A stretch of 64,000 bases of DNA from an uncultured Eubacterium sp. (GTDB lineage: Bacteria > Bacillota > Clostridia > Lachnospirales > Lachnospiraceae). The notes under the pieces were generated by a model, which worked only from the letters and a program-made list of their open reading frames with translations, made no database searches and was not told where the DNA came from. The translations under genes and the position numbers were made by a program. Shown here piece after piece: positions 44,084-53,153 of this stretch. The number at the start of each line of letters is the position of its first letter. Positions within the stretch are counted from its first letter, which is position 1. The stretch is taken from contig URKY01000007.1 of NCBI GenBank assembly GCA_900548465.1, positions 12,943 to 76,942 of the forward strand. Reading direction: 5' to 3'.

Positions 44084-44144
44084 TTTACAAAAAATTTACG
44101 TTGAATTACCAAAGTTTTACGTGGAATTAACTTACAAATTACAT
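44084..44144 (+). promoter_or_regulatory. Six-copy TTTACR-like array (Pho box) before the response regulator
   Basis: TTTACA 44084, TTTACG 44095, TTACCA 44106, TTTACG 44116, TTAACT 44127 and TTACAT 44139 are spaced 10-12 bp, one helical turn, as expected for PhoP/PhoB dimers. TATAGT near 44151 may be the -10. Likely autoregulation of the next gene. Confidence 0.6.
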
Positions 44145-44179
44145 AGCAATTCTATAGTCATGCTGTAGGAGGCGATACT

Positions 44180-44842
44180 ATGATTTATTTAGTAGAAGAC
44201 GATAGCAGTATTAGGGAATTAATAGTGTATACCTTAAACAGCACAGGACTGGAAGCAGAAGGGTTTGAAAGACCCTCAGAGTTTTGGGAGAAGGTAGACG
44301 AAAAGATACCTTCTCTTGTTATGCTTGATGTAATGCTGCCGGAAGAAAATGGTATAGAAATATTAAAAAAATTAAGAAAAAATTACAGCACGGAGTATGT
44401 TCCAATAATTATGGTGACCGCAAAGACAAGTGAGTATGACAAAATTAAAGGTTTGGAAAATGGTGCTGACGATTATATTGGCAAACCATTTAGCATGATG
44501 GAAATGGTTGCCAGAGTGAAGGCTCTTCTTAGAAGAAGTGAGTACACTGAAAAAGAGCAGGAATATAATATTGGAAAATTATATGTATGTCCGTCAAAGC
44601 ATATTGTAAAAGTTGATGGAAAAGATATAACTCTGACATTAAAGGAATTTGAGACACTTTGTCTACTGTTGCAAAATAAAGGAATAGTGTTAACAAGAGA
44701 CCAGTTGCTAAATAAAATCTGGGGATATTCTTTTGATGGTGAAAGCAGAACTGTGGATGTACATATTAGAACTCTCAGACAAAAATTACAGGAAGCGGGA
44801 AGTGTTATAAAGACTATTCGTGGAGTTGGATACAAAATTTAG
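44180..44842 (+). CDS. PhoB/PhoP-type response regulator
   Basis: 220 aa OmpR/PhoB family. The receiver has the acidic pair E/D near 6-7 (VEDDS), phospho-acceptor D in VMLDVMLPEENG, and K in IGKPFS; the winged helix ends in TVDVHIRTLRQKL..GVGYKI. GTAGGAGGCGATACT precedes the ATG. It lies between phoU and a Na/Pi cotransporter, with no sensor kinase next to it, which is unusual for this pair. Confidence 0.93.
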   Translation: MIYLVEDDSSIRELIVYTLNSTGLEAEGFERPSEFWEKVDEKIPSLVMLDVMLPEENGIEILKKLRKNYSTEYVPIIMVTAKTSEYDKIKGLENGADDYIGKPFSMMEMVARVKALLRRSEYTEKEQEYNIGKLYVCPSKHIVKVDGKDITLTLKEFETLCLLLQNKGIVLTRDQLLNKIWGYSFDGESRTVDVHIRTLRQKLQEAGSVIKTIRGVGYKI

Positions 44843-44851
44843 GAGGATAAA

Positions 44852-46600
44852 ATGAATATATTTAATGTATTATCGCTAATAGGCGGGTTGGCACTTTTTC
44901 TTTTTGGAATGAATGTAATGGGCGAATCTCTCGAAAAGCGTGCCGGAAACAAATTAAAAGGAATATTGGAAAAACTTACGGCAAGCCGCTGGAAAGGATT
45001 TCTGTTAGGAGCAGGGGTTACTTCCATAATACAAAGTTCATCAGCCACCACTGTAATGGTAGTTGGATTTGTAAATTCAGGAATAATGACTTTAAGACAG
45101 GCTATTGGAATTATAATGGGAGCCAATGTTGGTACCACAATAACCGCCTGGATTTTAAGTCTTACGGGAATTGAAAGCTCAAATATTTTTGTAAGTTTAT
45201 TGAAGCCATCATCATTTACACCTATTTTGGCATTAATAGGAATAGTTCTTTTAATGCGAAAGAAAAATTCTAAAAGTGTAGATACAGGAATGATATTTTT
45301 GGGATTTGCAGTTTTAATGTTTGGAATGGAGGCAATGTCTGATGCAGTGAGTCCTCTTAGAGATGTGCCACAGTTCCAGCATATACTTACAATGTTCAGC
45401 AATCCTATTCTTGGTGTATTGGCTGGTGCAGTACTTACAGGAATAATTCAGAGTTCATCGGCATCGGTAGGCATTCTGCAGGCATTGGCATCCACGGGAG
45501 CAGTAAGTTATGGAAGCGCAATTCCTATAATTATGGGACAAAATATAGGTACATGCGTAACTGCTTTGATATCTTCAATAGGAACAAACAAAAATGCAAG
45601 AAGAACTGCTGTAGTACATTTGTCATTCAATATAATAGGTACAATTATATGTCTTGCAGCATTTTCTCTCGTAAATGCACTGGTGAATATATCGTTTATC
45701 AATGACAGTGCAAGTCTTTTGGGAATTGCCATAATTCATACAGCGTTTAATCTGTTATGTACATTAATTTTATTCCCATTTGCAAATCAGCTTGAGAAAC
45801 TTGCGTGCTTTATTGTTAAAGATACAGATGGCACAGATAAGATGAAACTTTTAGATAAGAGATTAATTGCAACACCATCTATAGCAATAGAACAAAGCAA
45901 AAAAACAGTTATAGAAATGTTTGACGAAACACTGGAAGGGGTAAGAGAAGCAGGTGGTCTGATAAGCAGTTACAATGAAAAGACCGCGGAAAAAGTTACT
46001 GAATTAGAAAAAGATGTAGATAAATATGAGGATAAACTGGGAACATATCTTGTTCAAATCAGTAAGGAAAATTTAAGCGAGTCCGACAGCAGATCCGTTA
46101 GTGAATTACTGCATATAATTGGAGATATAGAAAGAATTTCTGATCATTCCGTAGGAATTGCCAATTCTGCAGAAGAAATAAACAGTAAAAAAATGAAATT
46201 CTCAAATCAGGCTACAGCAGAAATAAAGTTAATGATATCTGCAGTAGATGATATATTGGAGCATACAAGAAGAGCGTTTGTTGATAATGACATGGAAGCA
46301 GCATTAAGTGTAGAGGCGATGGAACATGTCATAGATAAACTTCAGAAAGAATTGAAAAACCGCCATATAGATAGATTAAAAAAAGGCGAATGCAGTATTG
46401 AGCAGGGATTTGTAATGTCAGACATAATAACAGCACTGGAGAGAATATCAGACCATTGTTCTAATGTGGCAGGGTGTGTAGAAGAGATAGGGCATGGAAG
46501 TCTTGAAATGCATGCTTACTCAAAAGAAATTGATAAAACTCCCGGCAGTCTGTTTTACGATATTTATGAGCGTAATATGAAAAAGTACAATTTAATATAA
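44852..46600 (+). CDS. Na/phosphate cotransporter with C-terminal PhoU-like domain
   Basis: 582 aa, YjbB/NptA type. Two Na/Pi-II repeats with the QSSSA signature (IIQSSSATTV and IIQSSSASVG), about 9 helices, then a cytoplasmic PhoU-like four-helix domain (about 340-560). Starts 9 nt after the response regulator. Such proteins can import or export phosphate and balance PstSCAB. Confidence 0.93.
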   Translation: MNIFNVLSLIGGLALFLFGMNVMGESLEKRAGNKLKGILEKLTASRWKGFLLGAGVTSIIQSSSATTVMVVGFVNSGIMTLRQAIGIIMGANVGTTITAWILSLTGIESSNIFVSLLKPSSFTPILALIGIVLLMRKKNSKSVDTGMIFLGFAVLMFGMEAMSDAVSPLRDVPQFQHILTMFSNPILGVLAGAVLTGIIQSSSASVGILQALASTGAVSYGSAIPIIMGQNIGTCVTALISSIGTNKNARRTAVVHLSFNIIGTIICLAAFSLVNALVNISFINDSASLLGIAIIHTAFNLLCTLILFPFANQLEKLACFIVKDTDGTDKMKLLDKRLIATPSIAIEQSKKTVIEMFDETLEGVREAGGLISSYNEKTAEKVTELEKDVDKYEDKLGTYLVQISKENLSESDSRSVSELLHIIGDIERISDHSVGIANSAEEINSKKMKFSNQATAEIKLMISAVDDILEHTRRAFVDNDMEAALSVEAMEHVIDKLQKELKNRHIDRLKKGECSIEQGFVMSDIITALERISDHCSNVAGCVEEIGHGSLEMHAYSKEIDKTPGSLFYDIYERNMKKYNLI

Positions 46601-46609
46601 ATCAGATAT

Positions 46610-46719
46610 AAACAGTAAAGTCTAAAATGATGAAAGATAAGTTTTGGTAAACCGCAGTTACCTCGCCAGCCGAACCCTGATTCTCTAGTACGTTTCTTTC
46701 ATCCACTTTACTGTTTTTT
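46610..46719 (+). terminator. Large nested terminator-like RNA structure
   Basis: AAACAGTAAAGT (46610-46621) pairs perfectly with ACTTTACTGTTT (46705-46716), then T-rich. Inside, GATGAAAG (46629-46636) pairs with CTTTCATC (46696-46703). The remaining 59-nt loop holds GGTAA/TTACC and a G+C-richer stretch unlike its surroundings. A simple terminator would not need this, so it may be a terminator with an inserted loop or the 3' end of a structured RNA. Confidence 0.55.
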
Positions 46720-46720
46720 A

Positions 46721-46968
46721 TACCCGGTTCAAAGGCTAAAAATATCCAGAAAAAAATATAAAAGAGGTGTCCTCCAAAATGATTGGAAGTATTTCGTTAT
46801 CTTTGCGAGCATAGCTACAATTGCGAAGCAATGTTTGAGTCCGCTTTGCGGACGAGTTTGCAGGAGCAATTGTTAATATGCGGCGCAGCAAAGATAGAAA
46901 TACGACATATTTTGGAGGACACCTCTTTTATATTTTTTCCCGGATATTTTTAACCTTTGACCCGGGTA
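46721..46968. repeat. Foldback element 2 (shared core, locus-specific arms)
   Basis: Arms of about 55 bp (TACCCGG.TCAAAGG.TAAAAATATCC.G and AAAATATAAAAGAGGTGTCC) are inverted copies of each other. They enclose a 138-bp core (46776-46913) containing a GTCCGC/GCGGAC stem and GTATTTC..TATCTTTGC pairing. The core is about 94% identical, in inverted orientation, to that at 58648-58785, while the arms are not related. The right arm includes the last codons of the C39 gene. It lies between convergent genes. Confidence 0.88.
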
Positions 46969-47942
46969 TTTAAAGTAGTAGTAGGTTGAAAATATTCGTA
47001 GCTCCAGATGGCTTTGATCTGACCGGCTAATCTGGCAAAAGACCAACGCTTTTTGCTACGGTATGCACTGTATGGGTCATTGATTTTAAAGCCGTTTTTG
47101 TCATAGCCATAGATTACAATAAAGTGGCCGTTTCTGGTAAAGTCCCCTTTTCCCATGGCACAGATTATAAGTCCGTCATTTCTTAGTCGGTTTTTGATTG
47201 CATCTTCTGATAATGAAACCTCATTTATGGTAATACCGTATTGAGCAGGGTAATCTGTCATAAGAGCCCAGGCAGTACCGGTTCCTTCAACATAAAATCC
47301 ATTTTTCTCACTGTATTTGGCAACAGCGGCAGGAGTGATTTTGGAATTGTGGGTAAGGGAAAAAGTAACCATAGCTAAACATGTCGGACCGCAACCTGCA
47401 AGACCAATGTTTGAATCTCCGTAGGATTTATATCCCCATCGTTTATCCCATTGCAGAAATAGAGGATACTTCTGATTTTTTTCCGAGTTATTTAATTGGC
47501 ATTTTATTCCTTTTGGCTGAGCATAAGAATATCTTACAAATTCAGTCATTTCAGGATTGTTTATAACCTTGTCCAGTAATTCATTACTGTATTCATCAAT
47601 ATGTTGGTAAATATATTTAATATTGTCATCTTCCGACTGATATTTTTTTAAGAAATTAATTATTTCTTTTTTAGAACGGTTTTTAGGAGCAGTTACTATC
47701 CAATTAGTTTTGTAAAGTGATTTTGAAGCCTGTTTTTGTGGAACTGAAGTTGTCTGGGAGTTTTTAGCCAAAGTTTTCTTTTTCTCATTGGCATTATGGT
47801 TTATTTTAAAAATAATAAAAACGCATGCACATAAAATTATGGTAAGAATTATGATTATATTCTTCATAATCCTATCACGACGTTGTATTGTAGACATGCG
47901 CTTTCTGTATTCTATTTGTTTTCTTGTATCATTAGAATTCAC
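46950..47942 (-). CDS. C39-like cysteine peptidase, membrane-anchored
   Basis: 330 aa from GTG at 47942, chosen because AGGAGATACATC precedes it on the minus strand; the upstream in-frame ATG would lie before the ribosome site. One membrane helix (about 25-46). The C-terminal peptidase_C39_2 domain begins at LFLQWDKRWG, with catalytic C in GLAGCGPTC, H in NGHFIVIYGYD and D in INDPYSAYR. Its final codons (TRVKG) lie in the arm of foldback 2. It probably cleaves outside the cell; the target is unknown. Confidence 0.85.
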   Translation of the reverse strand: MNSNDTRKQIEYRKRMSTIQRRDRIMKNIIIILTIILCACVFIIFKINHNANEKKKTLAKNSQTTSVPQKQASKSLYKTNWIVTAPKNRSKKEIINFLKKYQSEDDNIKYIYQHIDEYSNELLDKVINNPEMTEFVRYSYAQPKGIKCQLNNSEKNQKYPLFLQWDKRWGYKSYGDSNIGLAGCGPTCLAMVTFSLTHNSKITPAAVAKYSEKNGFYVEGTGTAWALMTDYPAQYGITINEVSLSEDAIKNRLRNDGLIICAMGKGDFTRNGHFIVIYGYDKNGFKINDPYSAYRSKKRWSFARLAGQIKAIWSYEYFQPTTTLNTRVKG

Positions 47943-48120
47943 GATGTATCTCCTATGTATTAATCTCAATATAAGTATGTTATAAATTAATCATGTATAT
48001 TATTTGTATCATAAAAATATTAAAAAATTATGATTTGTAATAAATATTATTAGCAAAATAAAAGAAAATACTCATAAGAAATATTGAAATTTATTTAATA
48101 GGAGATTTTCCCGGTTCAGT

Positions 48121-48969
48121 TTAAATAAGAAATTTTTTCACATTCTCTAAATGCTCCAGACCTTCTCGTCTTCCGATTTCGTATAAAGCCTTAAGTTTTT
48201 CAGGATCACGTTCAGTTCTTTTTATGGTAATCGGTTCTTTGGGCTGGATAATGTACACTTCGCCGTCTTCTTTCATTTTGTGCAAATCATCCAGTGTGCG
48301 GTTATAAACTTCGTGTCTGATTTCCATTGTATGAACAAGGTTAGGATATTTTTTGCCATACTTAAGTTTTACCAATGGAATGGTATTGTTTTTCTTCTTT
48401 CTGTAGCCATTATGCTGAGTTAGAATGACAATATTTTTTTCGTAGCCCATTTTTCTAAACTGATAAATTGGAATGGAATCGGAAATGCCTCCATCAAGCA
48501 TTTTTTTATTTCCAATTTCAACAATACGTGAAACTAAAGGCATTGATGCGGAAGCACGGAACCATTGAATATCAGTATTATCTCCCTTAGGACAGAGGTG
48601 ATAAATTGGTTTTCCGGTTTCTATATCAGTAGTGACAGCGTAGAAAGCCATTGGGTTTTCCTGATATTTTTTTACATCAAAAGGATCCAAATTATTTGGA
48701 ATTTCGTTATAACAAAAATCAACTCCGTATATATCTCCTGTTTTGATAAGGGAGTTAAGCCCAACATATCTGGGGTCTTTTGAATATTTTAAGTTATACC
48801 TAAGAGTTCGACCAATTTGTTTTGATTTATAGTTGCAACCAAAGACAGCTCCGGCAGATACTCCGATTGTGCCATCAACTGTAATGTCATTTTCCATAAA
48901 TACATCAAGTACACCTGCGGTATACATGCCTCTCATGGCACCGCCTTCTAATACTAATCCTGTTTTCAT
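48121..48969 (-). CDS. Patatin-like phospholipase
   Basis: 282 aa from the ATG at 48969 (GAGGATAATAAT precedes). Oxyanion-hole GGAMRGMY, nucleophile elbow GVSAGA, and catalytic aspartate in DGGISDSIP make a complete Ser-Asp dyad. YjjU/RssA-type lipid acyl hydrolase in the cytoplasm or at the inner membrane face. Confidence 0.92.
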   Translation of the reverse strand: MKTGLVLEGGAMRGMYTAGVLDVFMENDITVDGTIGVSAGAVFGCNYKSKQIGRTLRYNLKYSKDPRYVGLNSLIKTGDIYGVDFCYNEIPNNLDPFDVKKYQENPMAFYAVTTDIETGKPIYHLCPKGDNTDIQWFRASASMPLVSRIVEIGNKKMLDGGISDSIPIYQFRKMGYEKNIVILTQHNGYRKKKNNTIPLVKLKYGKKYPNLVHTMEIRHEVYNRTLDDLHKMKEDGEVYIIQPKEPITIKRTERDPEKLKALYEIGRREGLEHLENVKKFLI

Positions 48970-49044
48970 ATTATTATCCTCGTCTTTCAAAAAAGATATA
49001 TAGTATTATAGCACAATAATGAAAAATAATGAGGTATGATTGTT

Positions 49045-49088
49045 AAAAAGGTGCAAGCAGAGATAATATTCCCTGTCTGCACCTTTAA
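49045..49088 (-). terminator. Terminator of the polysaccharide deacetylase
   Basis: AAAGGTGC pairs with GCACCTTT, and CAGA/TCTG pair inside; the minus strand ends in T-rich sequence. Confidence 0.7.
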
Positions 49089-49098
49089 AAATTACCGT

Positions 49099-49893
49099 CT
49101 ACTTTTTATCACTTACCTGACTACCGTCATGCTCCATATGGAAATTATCTTTATAAATCAGTTTTGAGATAGGAACAATTTCATACCCTTTTTCCTTAAG
49201 ACCTTCTATAACCTTCGGCAGAGCTTGGGCAGTATATTTTGCACCGTTATGCATAAGAATAATAGAACCGTTTTTTAAGTCTTTATGATTAAGGACGGTG
49301 TTAACAATTGAGTCTGCACCGTAATTTTTCCAGTCAAGGGAATCCACATTCCACTGAATAGTGTAGTAACCACAGTTCTTTGCCTGAACTATGAGATTGT
49401 TGTCATAATCTCCATAAGGAGGTCTGAAGAGGCACATTGTAACTCCCGTAAGCTTTTTGACCTTTTCGGTTACGGAATTTAGTTCATCACACATTCCACT
49501 GGTACTTAACTGTGGCATATGCTTGTGATGTTCACTGTGGTTGCCTAAATCATGCCCGGCTTCTTGTATCGCCTTTACATCATCAGGATAACTTTCAACC
49601 CATCCTCCGGTCATAAAAAACGTAACATTTATCTTATATTTTTTCAACGTATCCAGAATATGTTTTGTATCTTCATTTCCCCATGCAGCATCAAAGGAAA
49701 GGGCAACCTGTTTTTTGTCGGTTTGGACATTATATATAGGAAGTTCCTTTTTTGCAGTGGAGGCAGTTATGGCATCAAAGGTATTTTTAAAAAGATTTTG
49801 CTGATAATAATATGTAATACCAACTACAGCGATTAAAACACATAGCCACAAAATACTCCTTTTAAGCAAAGAAATTTGTTGAGAATCATGCAT
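49099..49893 (-). CDS. Polysaccharide deacetylase (PdaB-like)
   Basis: 264 aa from the ATG at 49893, the first Met before the membrane helix (about 12-30); the ribosome site is weak and a longer frame exists. The NodB fold is evident in SFDAAWGNED (motif 1, D-A-A as in PdaB rather than D-D-G), HDLGNHSEHHKH (metal histidines), FRPPYGDYD and IILMHN. It removes acetyl groups from an envelope polysaccharide, most likely peptidoglycan. Confidence 0.87.
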   Translation of the reverse strand: MHDSQQISLLKRSILWLCVLIAVVGITYYYQQNLFKNTFDAITASTAKKELPIYNVQTDKKQVALSFDAAWGNEDTKHILDTLKKYKINVTFFMTGGWVESYPDDVKAIQEAGHDLGNHSEHHKHMPQLSTSGMCDELNSVTEKVKKLTGVTMCLFRPPYGDYDNNLIVQAKNCGYYTIQWNVDSLDWKNYGADSIVNTVLNHKDLKNGSIILMHNGAKYTAQALPKVIEGLKEKGYEIVPISKLIYKDNFHMEHDGSQVSDKK

Positions 49894-50004
49894 GTCAGTT
49901 TTCCGAGAAAATTTATTACTATAGTTTATGCAAAAAATGTGATAATATGATAAAAGTACGTTAAAATATTTTATCAAAATACAATAATACATAAGGGAGA
50001 AAAA

Positions 50005-50753
50005 ATGAACAAAAATGGTTTGGAACTGTTGTCAAAATACCGGAAAGTAATTATGGGATTTGCAGCATTATGGATTTTGGTATTCCATGAATGGCAGATG
50101 CTATCTACACCGGGAACTACAGCATATGAGGTAGAATGGTATATTAAATACATTGGATTTTGCGGAGTGGACATATTCTTCGTGCTGTCGGGTATTGGAA
50201 TGAGTTATGCACTTAAAAAAGAACGATTATTGAGGTTCTATTATAATAGAATTAAGCGTGTTTTTGTACCTTTCCTTGTTATTGCAAGCATCATTGCAAT
50301 AGTTGATCATTGGGAATTGAAAGTATTCTTTGATAAAATTTTTGGAATTTCATTTTATACGGTTAATATGTATTCCTTTTTATGGTTTGTGCCTTCAATT
50401 CTTTCTTTTTACCTTATATCACCTTTGTATTACAGGTTATTTATTAGAGCGAAAAATAAGATTGCATTTACAGGATGTGTATTGGGTATATGGCTATTGG
50501 CATCTATGCTTTTAAATGGTACATTACGTGGGGATTTATTGGAATGATAAGTTTGGAATTTTATTGTGTGCAGGAGTGGATGGTCGGAAAATTTTTACAG
50601 GGATTCCTTGTAACCTACGGAAAAATGGGAGCAAATATTATAATGTTGATTACTGTTGCCACGGCAGGATTTGTACTTTATGATATAGGCAAACTCATTG
50701 GCACAATACCGGAAAAATTAATAAGCAGGCATGGCACACAGAAAAAACAATAA
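50005..50753 (+). pseudogene. Broken acyltransferase-3 family membrane protein
   Basis: The first 180 codons read as Acyltransferase_3: LWILVFHEWQ (catalytic-type His), FCGVDIFFVLSGIGMS and YYNRIKRVFVPFL, stopping at 50547. The C-terminal part (SLEFYCVQEWMVGKFLQ onward, to 50753) follows in the next frame. About 100 residues of the expected middle are missing at the join, so this is an internal deletion with a frameshift rather than a simple read error. Confidence 0.75.
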
Positions 50754-50799
50754 AAAATAATTAGGGAAGATATTAGTAGGAGGAAAAGTAGAATTTAGA

Positions 50800-52395
50800 A
50801 TGATGAATAAATTAATAGACAAAGTAGGAAACGTGATTCAGAAAATCATATGGATATTGCTGGTGGGAGTGATGGGACTATTAGCAATATTTAATATACT
50901 TGGAACAACAAGGATAGATACAACACTTAACGGGTATCATGAATACGCAAACTATAATATAGAAATAATATTTATAGTATTATCATATCTGGTCTTGTTT
51001 TTCGTGGTTATCTTTATCATAGACCAACGTATTGGTATAGAAAAAATAAAAACTTCAAAAATTATGAAGATTGCGTTAATATATGTGGTTGCTGTAGGTG
51101 TGTTCTATATTTTGATAACAAGAGGGAAACCTATTAATGACCAGTTTATAGTTCAGTCTGAAGCTGCAAAATTCTTACAGGGAGATTATCAGGCATTAAA
51201 GAAAGGCGGATATCTGGCATCATATCCACAACAGTTGGGAATAATATCGATTTTCCAAATTATATATGGAATTTTTGGAAAAGAAAATTACACTGTAATT
51301 ATGCTGATAAATGTTCTTTGCGTTGCGGGGATTTTCTATTTCTTATATAAAATTCTTACAAAGATGACTAATAAGGTGAAAATACATAATTTATATTGGA
51401 TTATGGTATTTGGTGCTTTCCCGATAATTTTTTACAGCTTTTTTGTTTATGGAACAATAATAGGATTACTCTTTGCATTAATTGGATTTTATTATCTGCT
51501 TAAATTTAAAGATAAGCCAAAGGTGCATTACTATATAATCACATTTATATCATTGGCATTGTCTGCAATATGTAAGAGCAACTATTTGATTTGCGTAATT
51601 GCAGCAGTTCTGGTACTGCTGTTCTATGCCATCAGAGAAAAGAAAGTCGTATTTATGCTGCTGTCTCTGGTATTGGCATTGTCACTTATGGCTCCAAAGG
51701 CAATTAATCTGTATTATGAGAAAAAGTCAGGAATAGAAGTACAGTCCGGTGTCCCGGCAACCTGTTTTATAGCAATGGGACTTCAGAAAGGTGATAAGAA
51801 AAATGCCTGTGGTGCTGACGGATGGTATAACGGATATAATCTTGGTACCTACAATGGGGCAGGTGGCGACAGCGAAAAAGCAGATAAGATAGCGAAAGAA
51901 AATATAAACGAAAGAGTTGCCGAATTTAAGAAATCACCAATAGAATTTTTAAGTTTTGCAAAGAACAAAATTACTACACAGTGGTGTGAACCCACATTTC
52001 AGGTATTCTGGATGGCAGGGGTTACGGATAATCATGAGGAGTGGTCAGGAGTAGCTAAGCAGATTCATACGGGATTTATTAATGCTTTATTACAGATAAT
52101 AATGAAAATATATCTTGTTTTGATTTGGCTGGGAAATCTGATATACTTAATTGTCAGAAGAAAAGAACTTACAATCTGGAACATGATGATTCCGATTGCA
52201 GTACTTGGTGGTTTTGTATTTCATTTTCTGTGGGAAGGAAAGGCACTTTATATTATGCCATACTATGCAATTTCCTTTGTGGCCGGAGTTCAGGGAGTTT
52301 ACTTCCTGTATGAAAAAATCAAAACTACAATAAAAAAAGAAACTAATAGAGAAAAGTTAGAGGTATGTAATGGAAAAGATAAAACAACTTTATAA
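50800..52395 (+). CDS. Polytopic GT-C-like glycosyltransferase, unassigned
   Basis: 531 aa with about 11-12 membrane helices. The first large loop carries TRGKPINDQFIVQSEAAKF, reminiscent of the acidic loop of lipid-linked sugar transferases (GT39-like), and a long extracytoplasmic stretch (about 300-400) precedes the last helices. The next gene is GtrA, whose family flips or aids polyprenyl-sugar substrates; the two overlap by 26 nt. Together they likely decorate an envelope glycan. The donor and acceptor are unknown. Confidence 0.65.
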   Translation: MMNKLIDKVGNVIQKIIWILLVGVMGLLAIFNILGTTRIDTTLNGYHEYANYNIEIIFIVLSYLVLFFVVIFIIDQRIGIEKIKTSKIMKIALIYVVAVGVFYILITRGKPINDQFIVQSEAAKFLQGDYQALKKGGYLASYPQQLGIISIFQIIYGIFGKENYTVIMLINVLCVAGIFYFLYKILTKMTNKVKIHNLYWIMVFGAFPIIFYSFFVYGTIIGLLFALIGFYYLLKFKDKPKVHYYIITFISLALSAICKSNYLICVIAAVLVLLFYAIREKKVVFMLLSLVLALSLMAPKAINLYYEKKSGIEVQSGVPATCFIAMGLQKGDKKNACGADGWYNGYNLGTYNGAGGDSEKADKIAKENINERVAEFKKSPIEFLSFAKNKITTQWCEPTFQVFWMAGVTDNHEEWSGVAKQIHTGFINALLQIIMKIYLVLIWLGNLIYLIVRRKELTIWNMMIPIAVLGGFVFHFLWEGKALYIMPYYAISFVAGVQGVYFLYEKIKTTIKKETNREKLEVCNGKDKTTL

Positions 52396-52822
52396 GCAGT
52401 ACAAAGAAATTATAATGTATTTAATAATGGGAGGATTGACAACACTTGTAAACTGGGGAACATATGCAGGATTCATAAAAATCGGATCATCAGTTACAGT
52501 ATCCAATATTGTTGCATGGGTAGCCGGTGTGTTGTTTGCATATATTACAAACAAAATATTCGTATTTGAAAGTTACAGTTGGAAACCCGCCTTTGTTTTA
52601 AAGGAGTTTTTCCTTTTTGTATCTGCAAGATTTGTAACGGGTCTGTTAGAAATAATTGGATTACCTTTCCTTGTTTCCCATGGATTCAATTATTCAATTT
52701 TTGGAATAGAGGGAATGATTACAAAGATAATAGTAAGTGTTGTAGTTGTAATTTTGAATTATATATTCAGCAAACTTTTCATTTTTAAGAAAGATAATAT
52801 TGAAGAAGTTGAAGCTGAATAA
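52370..52822 (+). CDS. GtrA family membrane protein
   Basis: 150 aa, four membrane helices, with GGLTTLVNWGTY and YITNKIFVFES motifs of GtrA, which is thought to assist transfer of undecaprenyl-linked glucose across the membrane. Overlaps the upstream glycosyltransferase-like gene. Confidence 0.92.
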   Translation: MEKIKQLYKQYKEIIMYLIMGGLTTLVNWGTYAGFIKIGSSVTVSNIVAWVAGVLFAYITNKIFVFESYSWKPAFVLKEFFLFVSARFVTGLLEIIGLPFLVSHGFNYSIFGIEGMITKIIVSVVVVILNYIFSKLFIFKKDNIEEVEAE

Positions 52823-52852
52823 TAAATATAAATTATAGAAGGAGTTATTATT

Positions 52853-53101
52853 ATGGTTAAGACAACAATAAAAATAGATGGTATGGCATGTGGTATGTGT
52901 GAGGCACATGTAAATGACGCGATCAGAGCGAAATTTGATGTAAAAAAAGTAAAGGCATCTCATAAGGACAAAGAGGCAGTTGTAATTAGCAAGGAAGCCT
53001 TAAATGAAGACGAGGTAAAAAAAGTAATTGACGAAACAGGATATACTTTCGTATCTGTAAGCAGTGAACCTTATGAGAAAAAAGGACTTTTCAGAAGATA
53101 A
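52853..53101 (+). CDS. Heavy-metal-associated (HMA) domain protein
   Basis: 82 aa. Ferredoxin-like HMA fold with metal-binding MACGMC (C-x2-C) at residues 12-17. A basic tail (EKKGLFRR) follows. GAAGGAGTTATTATT precedes the ATG. It is 52 nt upstream of feoB; a small metal chaperone or sensor is likely, the metal being unknown (Cu or Zn in the family). Confidence 0.88.
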   Translation: MVKTTIKIDGMACGMCEAHVNDAIRAKFDVKKVKASHKDKEAVVISKEALNEDEVKKVIDETGYTFVSVSSEPYEKKGLFRR

Positions 53102-53153
53102 ATCTATGATAAAATAACGGACTTTATCCTAATCAGGGATTGGAGATAAAAAT

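Noticed and set aside
44839..45402. 187-codon minus-strand frame opposite the Na/Pi transporter
   Set aside because: Shadow of a membrane protein with strong family motifs on the plus strand.
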